Source: Cristatella mucedo (Eukaryota; Bryozoa; Phylactolaemata; Cristatellidae). From it: 64,000 nucleotides of DNA. Both the position numbers and the translations under genes were made by a program. The DNA lies in assembly GCA_009760855.2 (NCBI GenBank), contig WPIO01000013.1, positions 6,438,501-6,502,500 on the forward strand, in the 5' to 3' direction. Shown piece after piece: positions 10,880 through 22,666 of this stretch (position 1 is its first letter; every line of letters starts with the position of its first letter). A model generated the notes under the pieces. That model saw only the letters and a program-made list of their open reading frames with translations, did no database searches and had not been told where the DNA came from.

Positions 10880-11520
10880 TAATAAGAAGAAATGTATAAG
10901 GCGCCATAAAAAAAAACTTGATTTATGTCTAGCTACTTCGCAGATGCTGTAAGGGAAGGCAAGTCAATATGGCTAGTGATAAAATGCAGAGCGTCAGCAC
11001 GTGTTATCACACAAAGGACACTGGACATCGAACCTAGAAATGCTGTCAGGAAAAGGAGATATGCTATCAGGAACAGGTTTGTTTTTGGATTTTTTAAATG
11101 TCATCAAGTCAAGGGATGTCGTGCCGTCAATCGAGAGTTAGAGGCTATGGGAGCACACGACGAACTGAAGGCATGGTCTGCAAAGGATTTGAGGTTGCTT
11201 CGAGGCACAACCAGACGACTTGAGTCAGAAGGGTGGTGGTACGATGTCTGGCCTGATTAGAAAGTTGTTTGGATAGATGGGCTAGAGCAAAAGAGCAAAG
11301 TTTCATGAAAGTGAATGAGAAAACCTAAAGTCGATATGTTGCTCGATGTGTAGCCAGTGTAGCTAGATGAGAATTAATGTTATGCGGCAACTGAGACGTT
11401 CACGACAAACAAGCCTAGCAGCTAAGTTTGGCACCAAATGTAAGCGCCTTATTACACAGGCCGGAAGACGTGCAAGCAGTGAGTTACTGCAATGAGTAGT
11501 TTAAGACCAACTCGACATGT
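10880..11520 (-). mobile_element. Decayed LINE-A relic
   Basis: Degraded match to the 3' half of LINE-A: the segments GGACACTGGACATCGAACC, TTTTTAAATGTCATCAAGTC and GACGTTCACGACAAACAAGC parallel the copies at 7.8-8.3 and 33.5-33.9 kb. Confidence 0.6.
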
Positions 11521-11529
11521 ATATCAAAG

Positions 11530-12560
11530 ATTGAAAATTAGCACCTACGATCCATTCAGGCTTTAGAGCAAATCACTCCACCTTCAGTACTGCTGCAAGT
11601 GTATCGCGACCTTCTCAGAAATGCTGACTTAGATCTTAGTCCCTTAGTTCTTTCTGCTTTCTCTCAGTAGTGCTTGACACAATTGATTACCGAGTTACTT
11701 CTTGGCCGCCTATTGTCTTGCGTGCATTGTGTAGTAGAGACTGTACTGCAATATTGTCTGATTTAACAGCATCTTTTTGTATAGCGGCAGAAGAGCCGTA
11801 ACGACTTTCACCACCGCTTGCAGTTGGCAATAAAGGATTGCCCACTGCAAGATTCGAACCCGCGACCTCAGTAGTGAAGAACGAGCACCTTAGCTCCTTG
11901 GCTCTCACGGCTCAGTTACCCTCAAATGGGCTTCGGCTAGCATGTCTCTGGTAGTCTCTGCACGGAATCTGGGTGCCCTGTTCTGAAATGACCTCAGCTG
12001 CTAAACAGCCCAGTCTGCACGATTTTAGCTACGTAACACTGGCAAAATTCGGCCTTGCTTAAGTAAAGATATCTCAGCCAAGCCGGCTCATGCATTTATG
12101 ATATCCCATTTATACTTCTGCAACTAGCTAGAGAGTACATCCAGGTCTTCCTGTCTATTTGATAAGACGCTTAAAGTTTACCCGAAACTCTGCAGTTAGG
12201 CACGTGTCGGTCGTTAATTGGCAACTGACACATTTCATCACTTTTCACCGATTTGCAATGAACCCTGTCAAGCATTGTATCGCTTTAAAAAGAATCACTC
12301 ATCTTTAGGTCCCTTCATGTTCTGGCTTTGATATATCTATCTGAGTTGCTCTTAACCAGGCTTCGTATTGCACCACAGCAGCTCCACTTATCGTGGTTGT
12401 TTGGTCATACCTTTAACTAACTTACGATTCTGTGGAGACCCGAACTTTCAGTTCCTGCGCTCTCCACAAAGCTGGGAACTCACTACCGACACTGGCGTCA
12501 CGACGTCCCCTGACTTCAAGACGTTAAAAAGAAGCTGAGAGCGAACCAGTTCCTCATAAG
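11530..12560 (+). mobile_element. Decayed LINE-A relic split by a SINE
   Basis: Degraded plus-strand RT: a counterpart of FQ-GFRANHSTFSTA near 11555-11600 and of AFDTIDYRVLL near 11670-11700. After the SINE, counterparts of KLVHAFVTSRLDFCNSLL (12085-12130) and TSPDFKTLKR (12500-12530) follow. It is interrupted at 11779-11916. Confidence 0.6.
11779..11916 (-). mobile_element. Type I SINE
   Basis: Reverse complement shows GAGCCGTGAGAGCCAAGGAG (A box), GATTCGAACCCGCGACC read on the plus strand (B box), and a body with GCAATAAAGG/GCAAGCGGTG-like motifs ending at a GCTATAC tail. Confidence 0.75.
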
Positions 12561-12589
12561 CTTTTCTTCGTTTGCGCCAGTTGTCCTTT

Positions 12590-12740
12590 TCGTGCTATCG
12601 CATGCTGAAATTGCCGGTTATGAATAACCAATTGGCGTGCTTCCTTCTTTGCACATGCGAAGTGACTGCAAGGAGGCTTATCTCTTGTAGGGCGCTATCT
12701 AAATTTAGCATCATTAGTTCTGTTAAGAACGCATGCATCT
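12590..12740 (+). mobile_element. L2-like 3' end, third family
   Basis: GTGACTGCAAGGAGG...TCTCTTGTAGGGCGCTATC matches the pattern at 9640 and 23200. Degraded. Confidence 0.4.
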
Positions 12741-13865
12741 CATTATTCGCTGCGGTGCACTTGTGACGGTGCACGGGCTGAGAGAGAAATGGCGAGCCCA
12801 TCGAATGCTATGAAAGAGCGCGCCCAGCCATTCGTGGAGAGCCGCCATTCCCAGCCTCTTCCCATCTAGTTTTTTTTTCATTTCTAAACTACTTGATTCA
12901 ATGACGCTTTGTGAACAAAATTGCTGCGAACGTCTTTCGCATGCGGCCCTGTTTTTTCGCTCGTGCCGCCACTTGACTCACCGGCACCAGTCCGGTCGGT
13001 CCGGTCTGGCGGAGCTTAACCAAAGTCTGCCCACAGGGCGCATGCGTGCTCGAGGTCGAGGAGCTGGCGCAGCCGCCGCCGCCGCTGTGGCGGCCGTAAT
13101 AGCTGGCTGCCGTAGAAGGTAGCGTAATGAGATGACACGGGCAGGTCCTTGGCTAATTGCCCGCCGAAGCCGAGGGCGTTGCAACGGCGGCCACCCGTGC
13201 GCGGTAGCGGCTAATTGCAGCTTGCACGTGGCGCGCGGCCCGCATTGATACCGGAGCAGCGCTTACAGTGGGTGAAAGCAGGGATCGAGTGACGTCACAT
13301 CGCCACTACTATCTATCGCTACCTCCGTCATCGCTACTACTCATCATCATCGCTACTACTATCGCTACCTCCGTCTGCTTTTCGAATTATGTGTGCCCGC
13401 ATGTAGACAACGGTGTACGCGGGACTAGGCATGCAGGCGTAGTATCCGTGCATAGCACGCACATACATATTTAGGAATGTTAAGTATTTGCATTGCACAT
13501 ACAATATAGATATGCTGGAATAGCGGCGTGCTTAATGTGCCGGATTATGACTAGTATTCATAATTCGTGGTTCTTCAATTATAACAGCTAGGCACGGACA
13601 ATCCGACAATCCCGAGGCCTAATACAAGTAGAAGGCGTGTAACCGTGTAATTGTGGCTGACAATTGTGGTCCCGGAGTGTGGCCAGTTACTGCCAGTTAC
13701 CTGCGTGCATTGGTGCAGCGCCAACAAGTCGCTCGCCATGGTAAGAGGTTCTTGGCTTCACCGATATTAGTCGAGTGTCAGCTGAGACTATCAACGTTAC
13801 GAGCGCTTCGTTTGCATCTTAGTTCTGTCCGGAGGCGGAAGCCGCTTACCAAGGTTTGTAACAAA

Positions 13866-13866
13866 G

Positions 13867-13935
<69 letters not shown>
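13866..13935. repeat. Compound (TA)n(TG)n microsatellite
   Basis: About 10 TA units followed by about 24 TG units. Confidence 0.95.
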
Positions 13936-13938
<3 letters not shown>

Positions 13939-14815
13939 GTTGAATTGGATGAGGACACGCCCTGCATACCTGTCATGTACGAATACATATTGTCTATAAT
14001 TGTATTTATGATTACATTGCTTTTATGTATTGCATTTATGGGTACTTGTATTAATATAATCGAGACTGCACGAACCATTCGGACAGAGTGGATTGTTGAT
14101 GTATCTTCTGCAGGGCTCTCAAAGCCTCCGGGACTTAAGGTGCACTTGCAGCGGACGGCAGCATAAGCTATGCTCCCCGCTTCTGCTGCTGGAGACCTCG
14201 TCAGTCGTGGATGCTGTACACCTTTTTGATTTAGCAGATTTTTACTGCGCCCTCTGGCGAGAGTTTAGCTTGAATCCGTGTACGCTAGCAATTACGCCTC
14301 TGGTAGCCCAGCAGGACTGTGCCAACTCCGACCGGCTGCGTCGGTCGCGTCGAGCGAGCGAGCGACGCCGCTCGCTCGCCTAGCCCGGGGATTGGCAGTG
14401 CGCCGTGTCGACTTTCGAGAAAAGCCGCTTAAAAAAAGCCCGGCTGCCCAGTCGGAGGGTTCGCGAGCGGATCAATCCAGCCGGGGCCTCGTCACTCGGC
14501 CGAGCTGGATTAATCCGCTTGCAATCCAGCTGACCCCGCTCTGTGCCTCGCCCGCGCGAGCGATGCGACCCGACAGCCGAGCAGGGCCTTTGTGGTCCCG
14601 AGGGGCTTTGCCCTGCGCAGCGGCTGCTGCTGCTTCGCAGCAGAATTAGGAAGAACTTGAGGGGAGCGCTGCTTGTACGAAAAGCCAGCGCCAGCCGCTG
14701 GCATGAGCAGAGAGGCGTAAATACGCAAAAGAAATGGTGTTGACAGTCAGTAGTGCCAATTCGGGGCGCTAAGCACAGAGACCAGGGCCTGCTGCTGTGT
14801 GGGGTTTGCAGTACT

Positions 14816-14945
14816 GGGCCGTGATAGCCCAGGAGGTAAAGTGCTCGCTCTTCACGACCGAGGTCGTGGGTTCGAATCCCGCAGTTGGCGATTATTTGCA
14901 CGCGGCGGCCATAGCCGTTTAGGCTCTTGTGCATGCAATCAAAGT
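14816..14945 (+). mobile_element. Type I SINE, well-preserved head
   Basis: GTGATAGCCCAGGAGGTAAA (A-box region) and GGGTTCGAATCCC (perfect B box at about 14868-14880), then TTGGCGATTATTTGCACGCG and ATAGCCGTTTAGGCTCTTG. The head is tRNA-like but has no paired acceptor stem, so it is not a tRNA gene. Confidence 0.8.
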
Positions 14946-15351
14946 ATCCACTAGCCGCGCAGCCTTGCGAACGAACCGCTCAGGTGCGACTCCGGCAGCG
15001 ACTTGCATTTCGGGGACGGAAGCGAACCGTGCAGAGTAGGCTCGCCGCTCCGGCCGCTAGCGTCGCTCGCAGGGCGGCTGCTGACGAAGCTGTCCGACGT
15101 CTCACGAGACTGCAGCCTGGCTCGGTCACGACGCGAGTCGCGGAGCGTCAGAGACAGCGAAGCGCTCTGCGTGCGGACGCCGAGGCGCTTGCGACCGTCG
15201 TCCGCTCGAGCGGTTTCTTTGTCAACTCTCGCCATTCTCTAAGAGAATTGAAACCACCATCAAGATTTCGAAACAGCGAGCGAGGCTGATGGGCGCGCGA
15301 GCACCCGTGATTCGGCCGCACGCCTCAGCTCGAGTCAGAGCCATCGCCGCC

Positions 15352-15390
15352 GCAGCTGACGTTCGTCGAAGTTCGTCGAACGTCAGCTGC
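15352..15390. repeat. Inverted repeat, 14-bp arms
   Basis: GCAGCTGACGTTCG ... CGAACGTCAGCTGC with an 11-nt spacer that itself repeats TTCGTCGAA. Confidence 0.9.
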
Positions 15391-15828
15391 TCCAGGGTGG
15401 AAGGAGCGCCGAGTACGCGGGACTCCGGTAGCTAGCTTCCGGTAGTTAGCTTCCGGTGCTTTTGGTGACAACGGTTAACGGAGTGCGTTTAGCGCGTCGG
15501 TTAAGGATGCGCTAATGCTCGGACACGTCTCGCGATGGAGGCGGCATAAGCGGGCCACGTGCAGACTAAGCCTGCACGTGACCCGAATAATTCGCTCTTT
15601 TTCTTCCACCGCGGCCCACTCGCCTCCCTCCCGGGCGAGCTAAAGGTGACCGATTTATGAGGAGCAGACGGGATTAGTTTCCGGAAGGTGACGGGAAAGT
15701 GACAGCTTAATCCAGATGCAGTATTTTTTTAGGCGACGAACTCGGCAGCTTGCCAGTCAGTAGGCCGCTTAGTACGAATAATCCTGCCGCTCGCTCGAAA
15801 GCTCGCGCTGCCGCTCGCTCAGCCCGAT

Positions 15829-15862
15829 GACTGCCACAGCGACTGCCGTCGCTGTGGCAGTC
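15829..15862. repeat. Perfect hairpin, 15-bp stem, 4-nt loop
   Basis: GACTGCCACAGCGAC, spacer TGCC, then GTCGCTGTGGCAGTC. Confidence 0.9.
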
Positions 15863-16025
15863 GCTGCTGACCAACAGCGACGCTTGTCCTGACTGACGAG
15901 ACGTTGACCAATTGCGGTGCAAACTACACGGTCGCGACGTCACAGCAGCGACTGCTGCGGCGGTCGGTAGCAGCCTAGCGCCCCTTCGTGGAGCAGCGAG
16001 TCGATGCATGCAGCAGGGGCAGCAT

Positions 16026-16395
<370 letters not shown>

Positions 16396-16429
16396 CGCAT
16401 TTACGAGGACACACCACGGCAGAGGCTAC

Positions 16430-17780
16430 CCGCCCAGCGTGTAACGGGTAGGTAGTGCCCTCACCCGGAGTGCAGTGGGAGGGCGAAGCACAAGGGGGTG
16501 GGGGAGTCGAAGTGCAGGGGGGAGCCGCGCTGCACGGGAAGGGGAGGTAAAGCGAAGTGAAGGGGAGCAGCGAAGCGAGGTTGGGGTGCATCGTGCCCGA
16601 GGTGGCGCGAGCGAGCGATGGAGTGTGGTAAGGTGTTCGGCGTAGAGATCTCCCGCGGTAAAAGTCAGCGTACGCGCTTTCCGTCCTGCGACTCCCAGGA
16701 ATGCCATGTAAGCCGGAAGTAGCAATCGCAGTCTAGACCAGCGATGCAACGATAACGATAGTCGTACATCCCAAATTCACCGCGAACACGCGTAGTAGCA
16801 GCGCCCCGCGGGATGGCGCTTGTGGCGGCGTCTTTTGGAGCGAGACCGGGCTGGGTTCTGGTTTCACCTCTCTCGCGCACACCGCAAATGCATTACGGTC
16901 GGGGTGCGTTTAGAACGACTCCTGGTGGCGAATGGCGTTACATTTGCTCGCAACTCTCGCCCTCGTGGTCACACTTTTCGAAGAGCTTTGGCGGAAATTG
17001 AGGTACAAAGTTCAACGCGGACTACAAAAAACTCGAAAAAAAGATGAAGCCGCGGACGGACATTTTTCACAAACGCAGGATTTCGCTTTTATACATTAGC
17101 CGCACAGCTTAGGTCTTCAGCCGTCGCTGTCAGCTTCATTCGCCTGAAGCGTCGCTCCGGAAGTCTGCAGAAATTTTGTTGGGTGCCTTATTTGCCTATT
17201 TCAGGGCACTAGGACTCGGCGTGACAAGGCAGGGTGTGTTTATAGAGACTGGCCTCCAGCATCGAACAATCAATTGGCTGAGGCTTTTGCAAAATCTCCG
17301 CTCACAATATACGCAGGAGTACATATTATGCATGTATATAGTGTACATGTTGTTACATACGCTACATGTGTGGCTTCCACTTCAGGTCAGAACGAGGCCG
17401 CAAACGCAGCGCTTTTAACGACGCTAGTCTCAGCCGGCGCGCGACGAATACCGGTGACGCCTGAACGCTATAACAGGGCTAGTTACTTACAGTCGCTGCG
17501 CCAATACGTGCCGGTATGCCGACAGTAGGTGAAATACGGCAGCGACGACAAACGCTCATACCTTAGCATATCAAGTCCGTATCCAAAATGCTGATGAGTC
17601 TATTTAACACCAGTGGACGGTTACAGGCGTTCAACAGCAGCTGTGACGTACACCAACGGCTGTTGCCTAGAGCTCACATCAGCTCCAATGCCAATGTTTT
17701 GAGTCTTGAATCATGAATGCCCCATCTCAGGCGCCGCCCTTTTCTACGGCCTCGGCAATAAACTGTCTGCACCTATTTAT
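16430..17780. other. No recognised feature
   Basis: Unassigned DNA. A short plus-strand ORF from 16813 (starting MALVAASFGARPGWVLVSPL) has balanced composition but no recognised family or splice support. Confidence 0.3.
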
Positions 17781-17789
17781 GACAGCATG

Positions 17790-18030
17790 TAGTGGGTCTC
17801 TGCGATTTGTCCTTTATGTGCTTATGCGTGCTGACACTGCATGCTGCCACTAACCACACTTGCATGCAGACCTTGTGCATGTTACCCCTAGCCATGTTAT
17901 TCATGTTGTTTATCAAGCATGATTCCACTCGCCATTCAATCGTGTTTCCTTTGCAGCAAATGTAAAGCGCCTAGAAAGAGATTGAGTTTTACAAGGGCGC
18001 TTTATCAAGTGTATTAATATTATAATCCTA
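17790..18030 (+). mobile_element. LINE-A 3' UTR fragment
   Basis: Matches the non-coding 3' part of LINE-A: CTTATGCGTGCTGACACTGC, AACCACACTTGCATGC, TTTGCAGCAAATGTAAAGCG then CCTAGAAAGAGATTGAG and GGGCGCTTTATCAAGTG. It has no coding sequence. Confidence 0.75.
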
Positions 18031-18303
18031 TAGTCGCATTATCACGAATAATAACTAACCGCTATAATTCGGCTGGCTTAACTGGCGGCGCCGTTGCACT
18101 ATACATACGGCTGTTGTGTTATGACATTGCTTGAGATTATTTGTGGTTCCTGAATTATTATGGCTGCGAACCGGATATGCCTTAATGTATGTTTAGACGA
18201 CACACCCAATTAGTTGTACTTTAAGCTCGGACCCTACGAGTTTTACTTTTAGCTTCCGAGTGAATTGTTGGCTACGCCCGTTGTGCTGTGCACAGGTGCC
18301 TCT

Positions 18304-18453
18304 CAGTGCCTCTAAGCGACCAGACCGGTTTACATCAACGCCACGTCGGTCGGACTTGTTATACTGACCTGTCAGTGCCTCTCTAAGTGACCAGACCGGT
18401 CTACATCAACGCCACGTCGGTCGGACTTGCCAAGTCGGACGGACTTGTTACAC
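18304..18453. repeat. Tandem duplication, unit about 75 bp
   Basis: CAGTGCCTCT...CCAGACCGGT...CATCAACGCCACGTCGGTCG occurs twice with few differences. A third partial GGACTTGTTA-type unit follows. Confidence 0.85.
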
Positions 18454-18668
18454 TGACAGGCGCTCAGTATTGCTTCTGCCGTGCTCTGCTACCGTCGATG
18501 TACGTCCGTATTTCGAGGGCGCAAATGCGACTCGCTGTGCCGCGCTCCAGGTTCAGCAATATTTGTCACGTGTCTCCATGGAGTATTAGACCGTTATATA
18601 TTAGTTGGATATTGGTTAGTGCGGAAGCCGCTACGCCGAATTTGTAACACTGCGTGCTCGGTGCTCAT

Positions 18669-18706
18669 GCATACACTGCATCGATATACATCGATGCAGT
18701 GTATGC
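18669..18706. repeat. Perfect hairpin, 17-bp stem, 4-nt loop
   Basis: GCATACACTGCATCGAT, loop ATAC, then the exact reverse complement. Confidence 0.95.
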
Positions 18707-19077
18707 GTGCGCAGCGGGCCATCTACCGCCCATACGCGAACAAACACTTGCTCTACTTCAGATTTTCCAGTCTCATTTCTATTCGGTGTTATATAAAGAG
18801 GCCTCTTTCTCGTGCGGGTAATTTTAAAATTCCTTTAGCTGAACCAGCTGAGCCCACGCGTGCCCATCGTTGCACATTTGAGCTGATTCGTTTTCTCTCG
18901 CGGCTCTCGCACGCGACTTTGCTCGCAACAAAGATCGCACTCTTGATCCACTTCTGTGTAAGAAATTGTCGGAGGGACGCGAAACCTTGAGACTCGCGAT
19001 ATTAAAGTTGTCCTGAAATCTGATGTGGCTTCCTCTCAAGCCACTTCTGCTCGCAATCCTTTTACTGACCTGACAAT

Positions 19078-19195
19078 CTTCTCTGTGGTGGAAAGCTACT
19101 CCTTTGTAGCAAATGCAAAGCGCCTAGAAAGAGATTGAGCTCTCTGAGGGCGCTTTGTCGAGTGAATTAGTATTATTAATGTTATTATTGTTACA
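19078..19195 (+). mobile_element. Solitary LINE-A 3' end
   Basis: CTTTGTAGCAAATGCAAAGC, GCCTAGAAAGAGATTGAG and TGAGGGCGCTTTGTCGAGTG followed by an ATT-rich tail. It sits immediately before the LINE-B copy. Confidence 0.75.
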
Positions 19196-21135
19196 GCAGG
19201 CAGGACGCATGACGATGGTCTAAATGGCGTTTGCGTCTCTGATTTCGAACAATATAGCCCTCTCCTAGCCTGTGGTTTTCTGTAGGCGCTAAAAGAGCTA
19301 GGACGGCTAAGCTCAAGTCTGATTAAGCATACACAAGGTCAAGGCCGACCGTCTGTCCACTCGCATACTAGAGCCGATGTTTCTGCCTGTGATGTGGCTG
19401 CCTTAATATGGTCTAGCAAAAAGAGCTCGTCTCCTGAAGACCCTATACCTTTATCCCTGTGGTCTTCACTTGCAGACCAACTTAGCCCTGCCATAACCAA
19501 GGTTTTTAATGCTTCTTTGGGAAAAGGGGTCGTCCCCAAGTCCTTCAAACCGGCAATCGTTAGACCTATTCTTAAAAAGCCTGGATTAGACACAGAGGTC
19601 CTAGCAAACTATCGTCCAGTTTCCCTTCTTCCGTTCTTATCAAAGATTCTTGAAAAAATTGTTGCTAAGCAGCTAGTTGAACATATTGAAAATAATGGAA
19701 TGTCAGAAACATTTCAATCGGGGTTCAAGAGGCAGCACTCAACTGAAACTGCTCTCCTCCGTGTTAACAATGACATTCTACGTGGCAACGACGATGGGAA
19801 TGTCACTGCCCTAGCTCTGCTAGATCTGTCTGCTGCCTTCGACACCATTGATCACGAAGTTCTGCTTGAACGATTGAGAACAACGATCGGTCTGGCAGAC
19901 GAAGCACTGGCGTGGTTTAAATCATACTTGTCTGATCGTGTTCAATCCTTGTCGTGAGGGGGTCATGTCTCAGACATGAGAAGGGTCACCTGTGGAGTCC
20001 CTCAAGGGTCTGCACTCATTCCCTTGCTGTTCTCCATTTATACACAACCTCTGGGAAAAGTGATTAAGGCCCATGGAATAGGATATCACTTCTATGCTGA
20101 CGATACTCAGTTGTATTTGTCATTTAAACCGTCGGAATCTGCTGCAGCAACTGAGAAACTGAATGCTTTCCTTGCCGATATTCGATCCTGGATGTCGGAA
20201 AACTTCCTGAAATTAAATGACGATAAAACCGAACTGCTTCTCATAGGACACCCTAAGCGCGTAGCTGGATTAACAGGCTTTGCTGTTCTAATAGGTGATG
20301 CTATTGTGTGACCTTCACCACGTGCTCGTAATCTAGGTGTCGTGTTCGACAGCTGCTTCAATTTCAAAAGCTTCATTCAGAAGACTGCCTCTACAGCTAG
20401 CCATCACATCCGATCCCTATCCAAGATTAGAAGCTGTCTCCCACAGTGGCTTGTAAAAAATTTAACTAGCTCTTTGTTCTGTCTCGGCTTGATTATTGTA
20501 ATTCCCTTTTGGCTGGGCTGCCAAAGAAAGCTATTATGCCACTACAGCGGACTATGAATATGGCTGCAAGGCTGATATTCAAGTCCCAGCGGTTTGAGCA
20601 CGTGTCACCTCTGCTGAAAGAGCTAGGATGGTTGCCGGTTGAGCAAAAGATACAGAGCAAAGTTCATACGCTGACCCACAAGGCCCGCCACGGCTTGGCT
20701 CCTTCGTACCTAGCTGAACTGCTGCATCAGTTTCAGCCTGTTTGCGCCCTCAGGTCCTGTGTGGACAATAAATTAGCTGTCCCATTCCTCCGCTTAAAAA
20801 CAGTTGGCGACAGAAGCTTTAGCTCTGCAGGTCCTAGACTGTGGAACTCGCTTCCACAATTCTTACGCAACGACATCTACTCTCCAACTGCCGACTATGG
20901 CACATCTTTTTCAGCGGTCCTGAACTGCTACTTCTATGCTACTCACTACCTCAACTGCTCTCCTGACTCTGCTATGCTTCCCACTTTCTCTTTGTTGCGT
21001 GAGACGAAGTCTGTCTGTTGGCTACCGAATGCGTACCGAAAGCCGCTTAGGCTGTGAGTGCGCTATACAAAACTCTCCTGCGTAACACCCACATGGTCTT
21101 TATGACTTTGTGGAGTTACTGACGGAGATACATTA
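19196..21135 (+). mobile_element. LINE-B copy with RT domain (L2/CR1 group)
   Basis: The best LINE-B copy: 5'-truncated (no endonuclease), with the reverse transcriptase and C-terminal regions recognisable and a 3' end at GGAGATACATTACATTA. The terminal ~200 bp recur at 2406-2594 and 60899-61165. The coding part is broken by two stops and a frameshift. Confidence 0.85.
19394..21057 (+). pseudogene. LINE-B reverse transcriptase, two stops and a frameshift
   Basis: Three consecutive segments carry RT motifs. Segment 19394-19957 has PAIVRPILKKPGLDTEVLAN, YRPVSLLPFLSKILEKIVA, FQSGFKRQHSTETALLRV and LLDLSAAFDTIDHEVLLERL. Segment 19976-20311 has the GVPQGS motif, [10 protein letters not shown] (catalytic YADD) and [20 protein letters not shown]. 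The last part, from about 20342 to 21057 with a frame change near 20500, has RNLGVVFDS, MNMAARLIF, LGWLPVEQKIQSKVHTLTH, SYLAELL and FSSAGPRLWNSLP. Stops fall after residue ...RVQSLS and after ...IGDAIV. The enzyme would prime reverse transcription at the insertion site, but this copy cannot make a full protein. Confidence 0.85.
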
Positions 21136-21366
21136 CATTAGTGCCTCGGTGGGTCATAAAGAATCCAATCAGATAGCCCAAGGCCAAGTCTAGCTAGTGT
21201 AAGAAGATTAGCGAAATCATAGACACACAATCCAGAAATGTCGATCATCAACCATCATAACCGCGTTCTAGTTATCACTATGCGATCCTAGCGATCCTTT
21301 AGGTGATAAAGAAGATCATTTTTCTAGCATTTCCATGGTAAAAAAAATCTTAGCTAATTTAACACC

Positions 21367-21512
21367 CTAATTTGTATAGCGGCAGGAGAGCCTTTTCGGC
21401 TATAATCACCGCTTGCAGTTGGCAATAAAGGATAGCCCATGTGTGGGATTCGAACCCACGACCTTGGTCGTGAAGAGCGAGCACCTTACCTTCTGGGGCT
21501 ACCACGGCCCAG
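21367..21512 (-). mobile_element. Type I SINE, well preserved
   Basis: On the plus strand: TTGTATAGCGGCAGGAGAGC, ACCGCTTGCAGTTGGCAATA, GGGATTCGAACCCACGACC (B box) and GGGGCTACCACGGCCCAG (A-box side). Read in reverse this is the type I SINE. Confidence 0.8.
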
Positions 21513-21529
21513 TAACGTCCTCCCTGATG

Positions 21530-22666
21530 TCTTTAACTTCATTTCCTCGCTCTTACTCATTACTCACCTTAAATCCTGGTCTTATTGACCTCATCTACGA
21601 GTTCCTCCCCTGGTCTAAGAAGACAACCAACCCTCCAGACCAGTGGTTCTCAACCTTCCTTATGCCGCGACCCTTTAATACAGTTCCTCATATTGTGGTG
21701 ACCCCCGATCATACAATTATTTTCGTTGCTACTTTATAACTGTAATTTTTCTACTATGAATCGTGATGTGAATATCTTAAATGCAGGATATATTTTCATT
21801 GTTACAAGATGAACACAATTAGAGCATAGACCATGACCTCGCGCGACCATTCATGAGGCGAGACTGCTCAAATTTTGATCAAATCTCAAGGCCCAGCTTA
21901 TTAAATAGCAAGCAAACACCCCCGGATTATGATAATTGGCTCCTCATAATTATCATATGGAACCGCTAACATTCTCAAATATAATTGAGCCGATTTATAT
22001 TCATACCTTCGCCTCCCTACTTACGTAACCCGGCCAATAATCTCGCCGGCGTTTCAATGTCATCACGCGGGGTACTCGTATGTGGACGTATCTCCACGTG
22101 GGTGGACCCGTTTGGAGACTGGTAAAGGATCGCTGTCTCGGTCCCTAAGACCATCGGAAATGCGGGTTTTCCGATGGTCTTAGGCGACACCTGTGAAAGG
22201 GTCGTTCGACCCCCAATTGGGTCACGACCCACAGGTTGAGAGCCGCTGCTCTAGACCGTTTACTTACTTTTCTTCTGAGATGCTTAGATTTATTGCTGCC
22301 CTGCATTGCTAACATAATAAATTTGTCCTTGGCCTATAGCATTGTACCAACACTTTCCAAGACACTTTTATCAGGCCACTCTCTAAGAAGTTTACATTAG
22401 ACGTGGAGACTTAAAAAATTCCAACTAGTATCCCTGTTGCCATTCTTATCAAAGACACTCCAATGAGTGGTGTCATGCCAGCTAAACCTTTACATCAAAA
22501 CTTGAAAATTCGTATGCGAGTTTTATCCAGGTTTTAGAGCAAATCAGTCCACAGTGAAAGTACGGCACTACAAGTGTATAAACGATCTTCGCACGACTTC
22601 AGTATAATCTCTCAGTCTCAGCTAAGTCTGTTGGTTCTCTCGTTTTTGATACAATTGATTGCCGAG

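Larger units (their letters stand above)
12770..16020. other. GC-rich region, no gene recognised
   Basis: CpG-rich DNA with (GCC)n-like runs near 13065-13095, repeated TCATCGCTACTACT-like blocks near 13290-13375, a SINE (14816) and two strong hairpins (15352 and 15829). ORFs on both strands are composition-driven. No splice-supported exon was found. Confidence 0.4.

Noticed and set aside
14816-14890. tRNA gene
   Set aside because: A and B boxes are present but the acceptor stem does not pair, and the same head recurs in many SINE copies.
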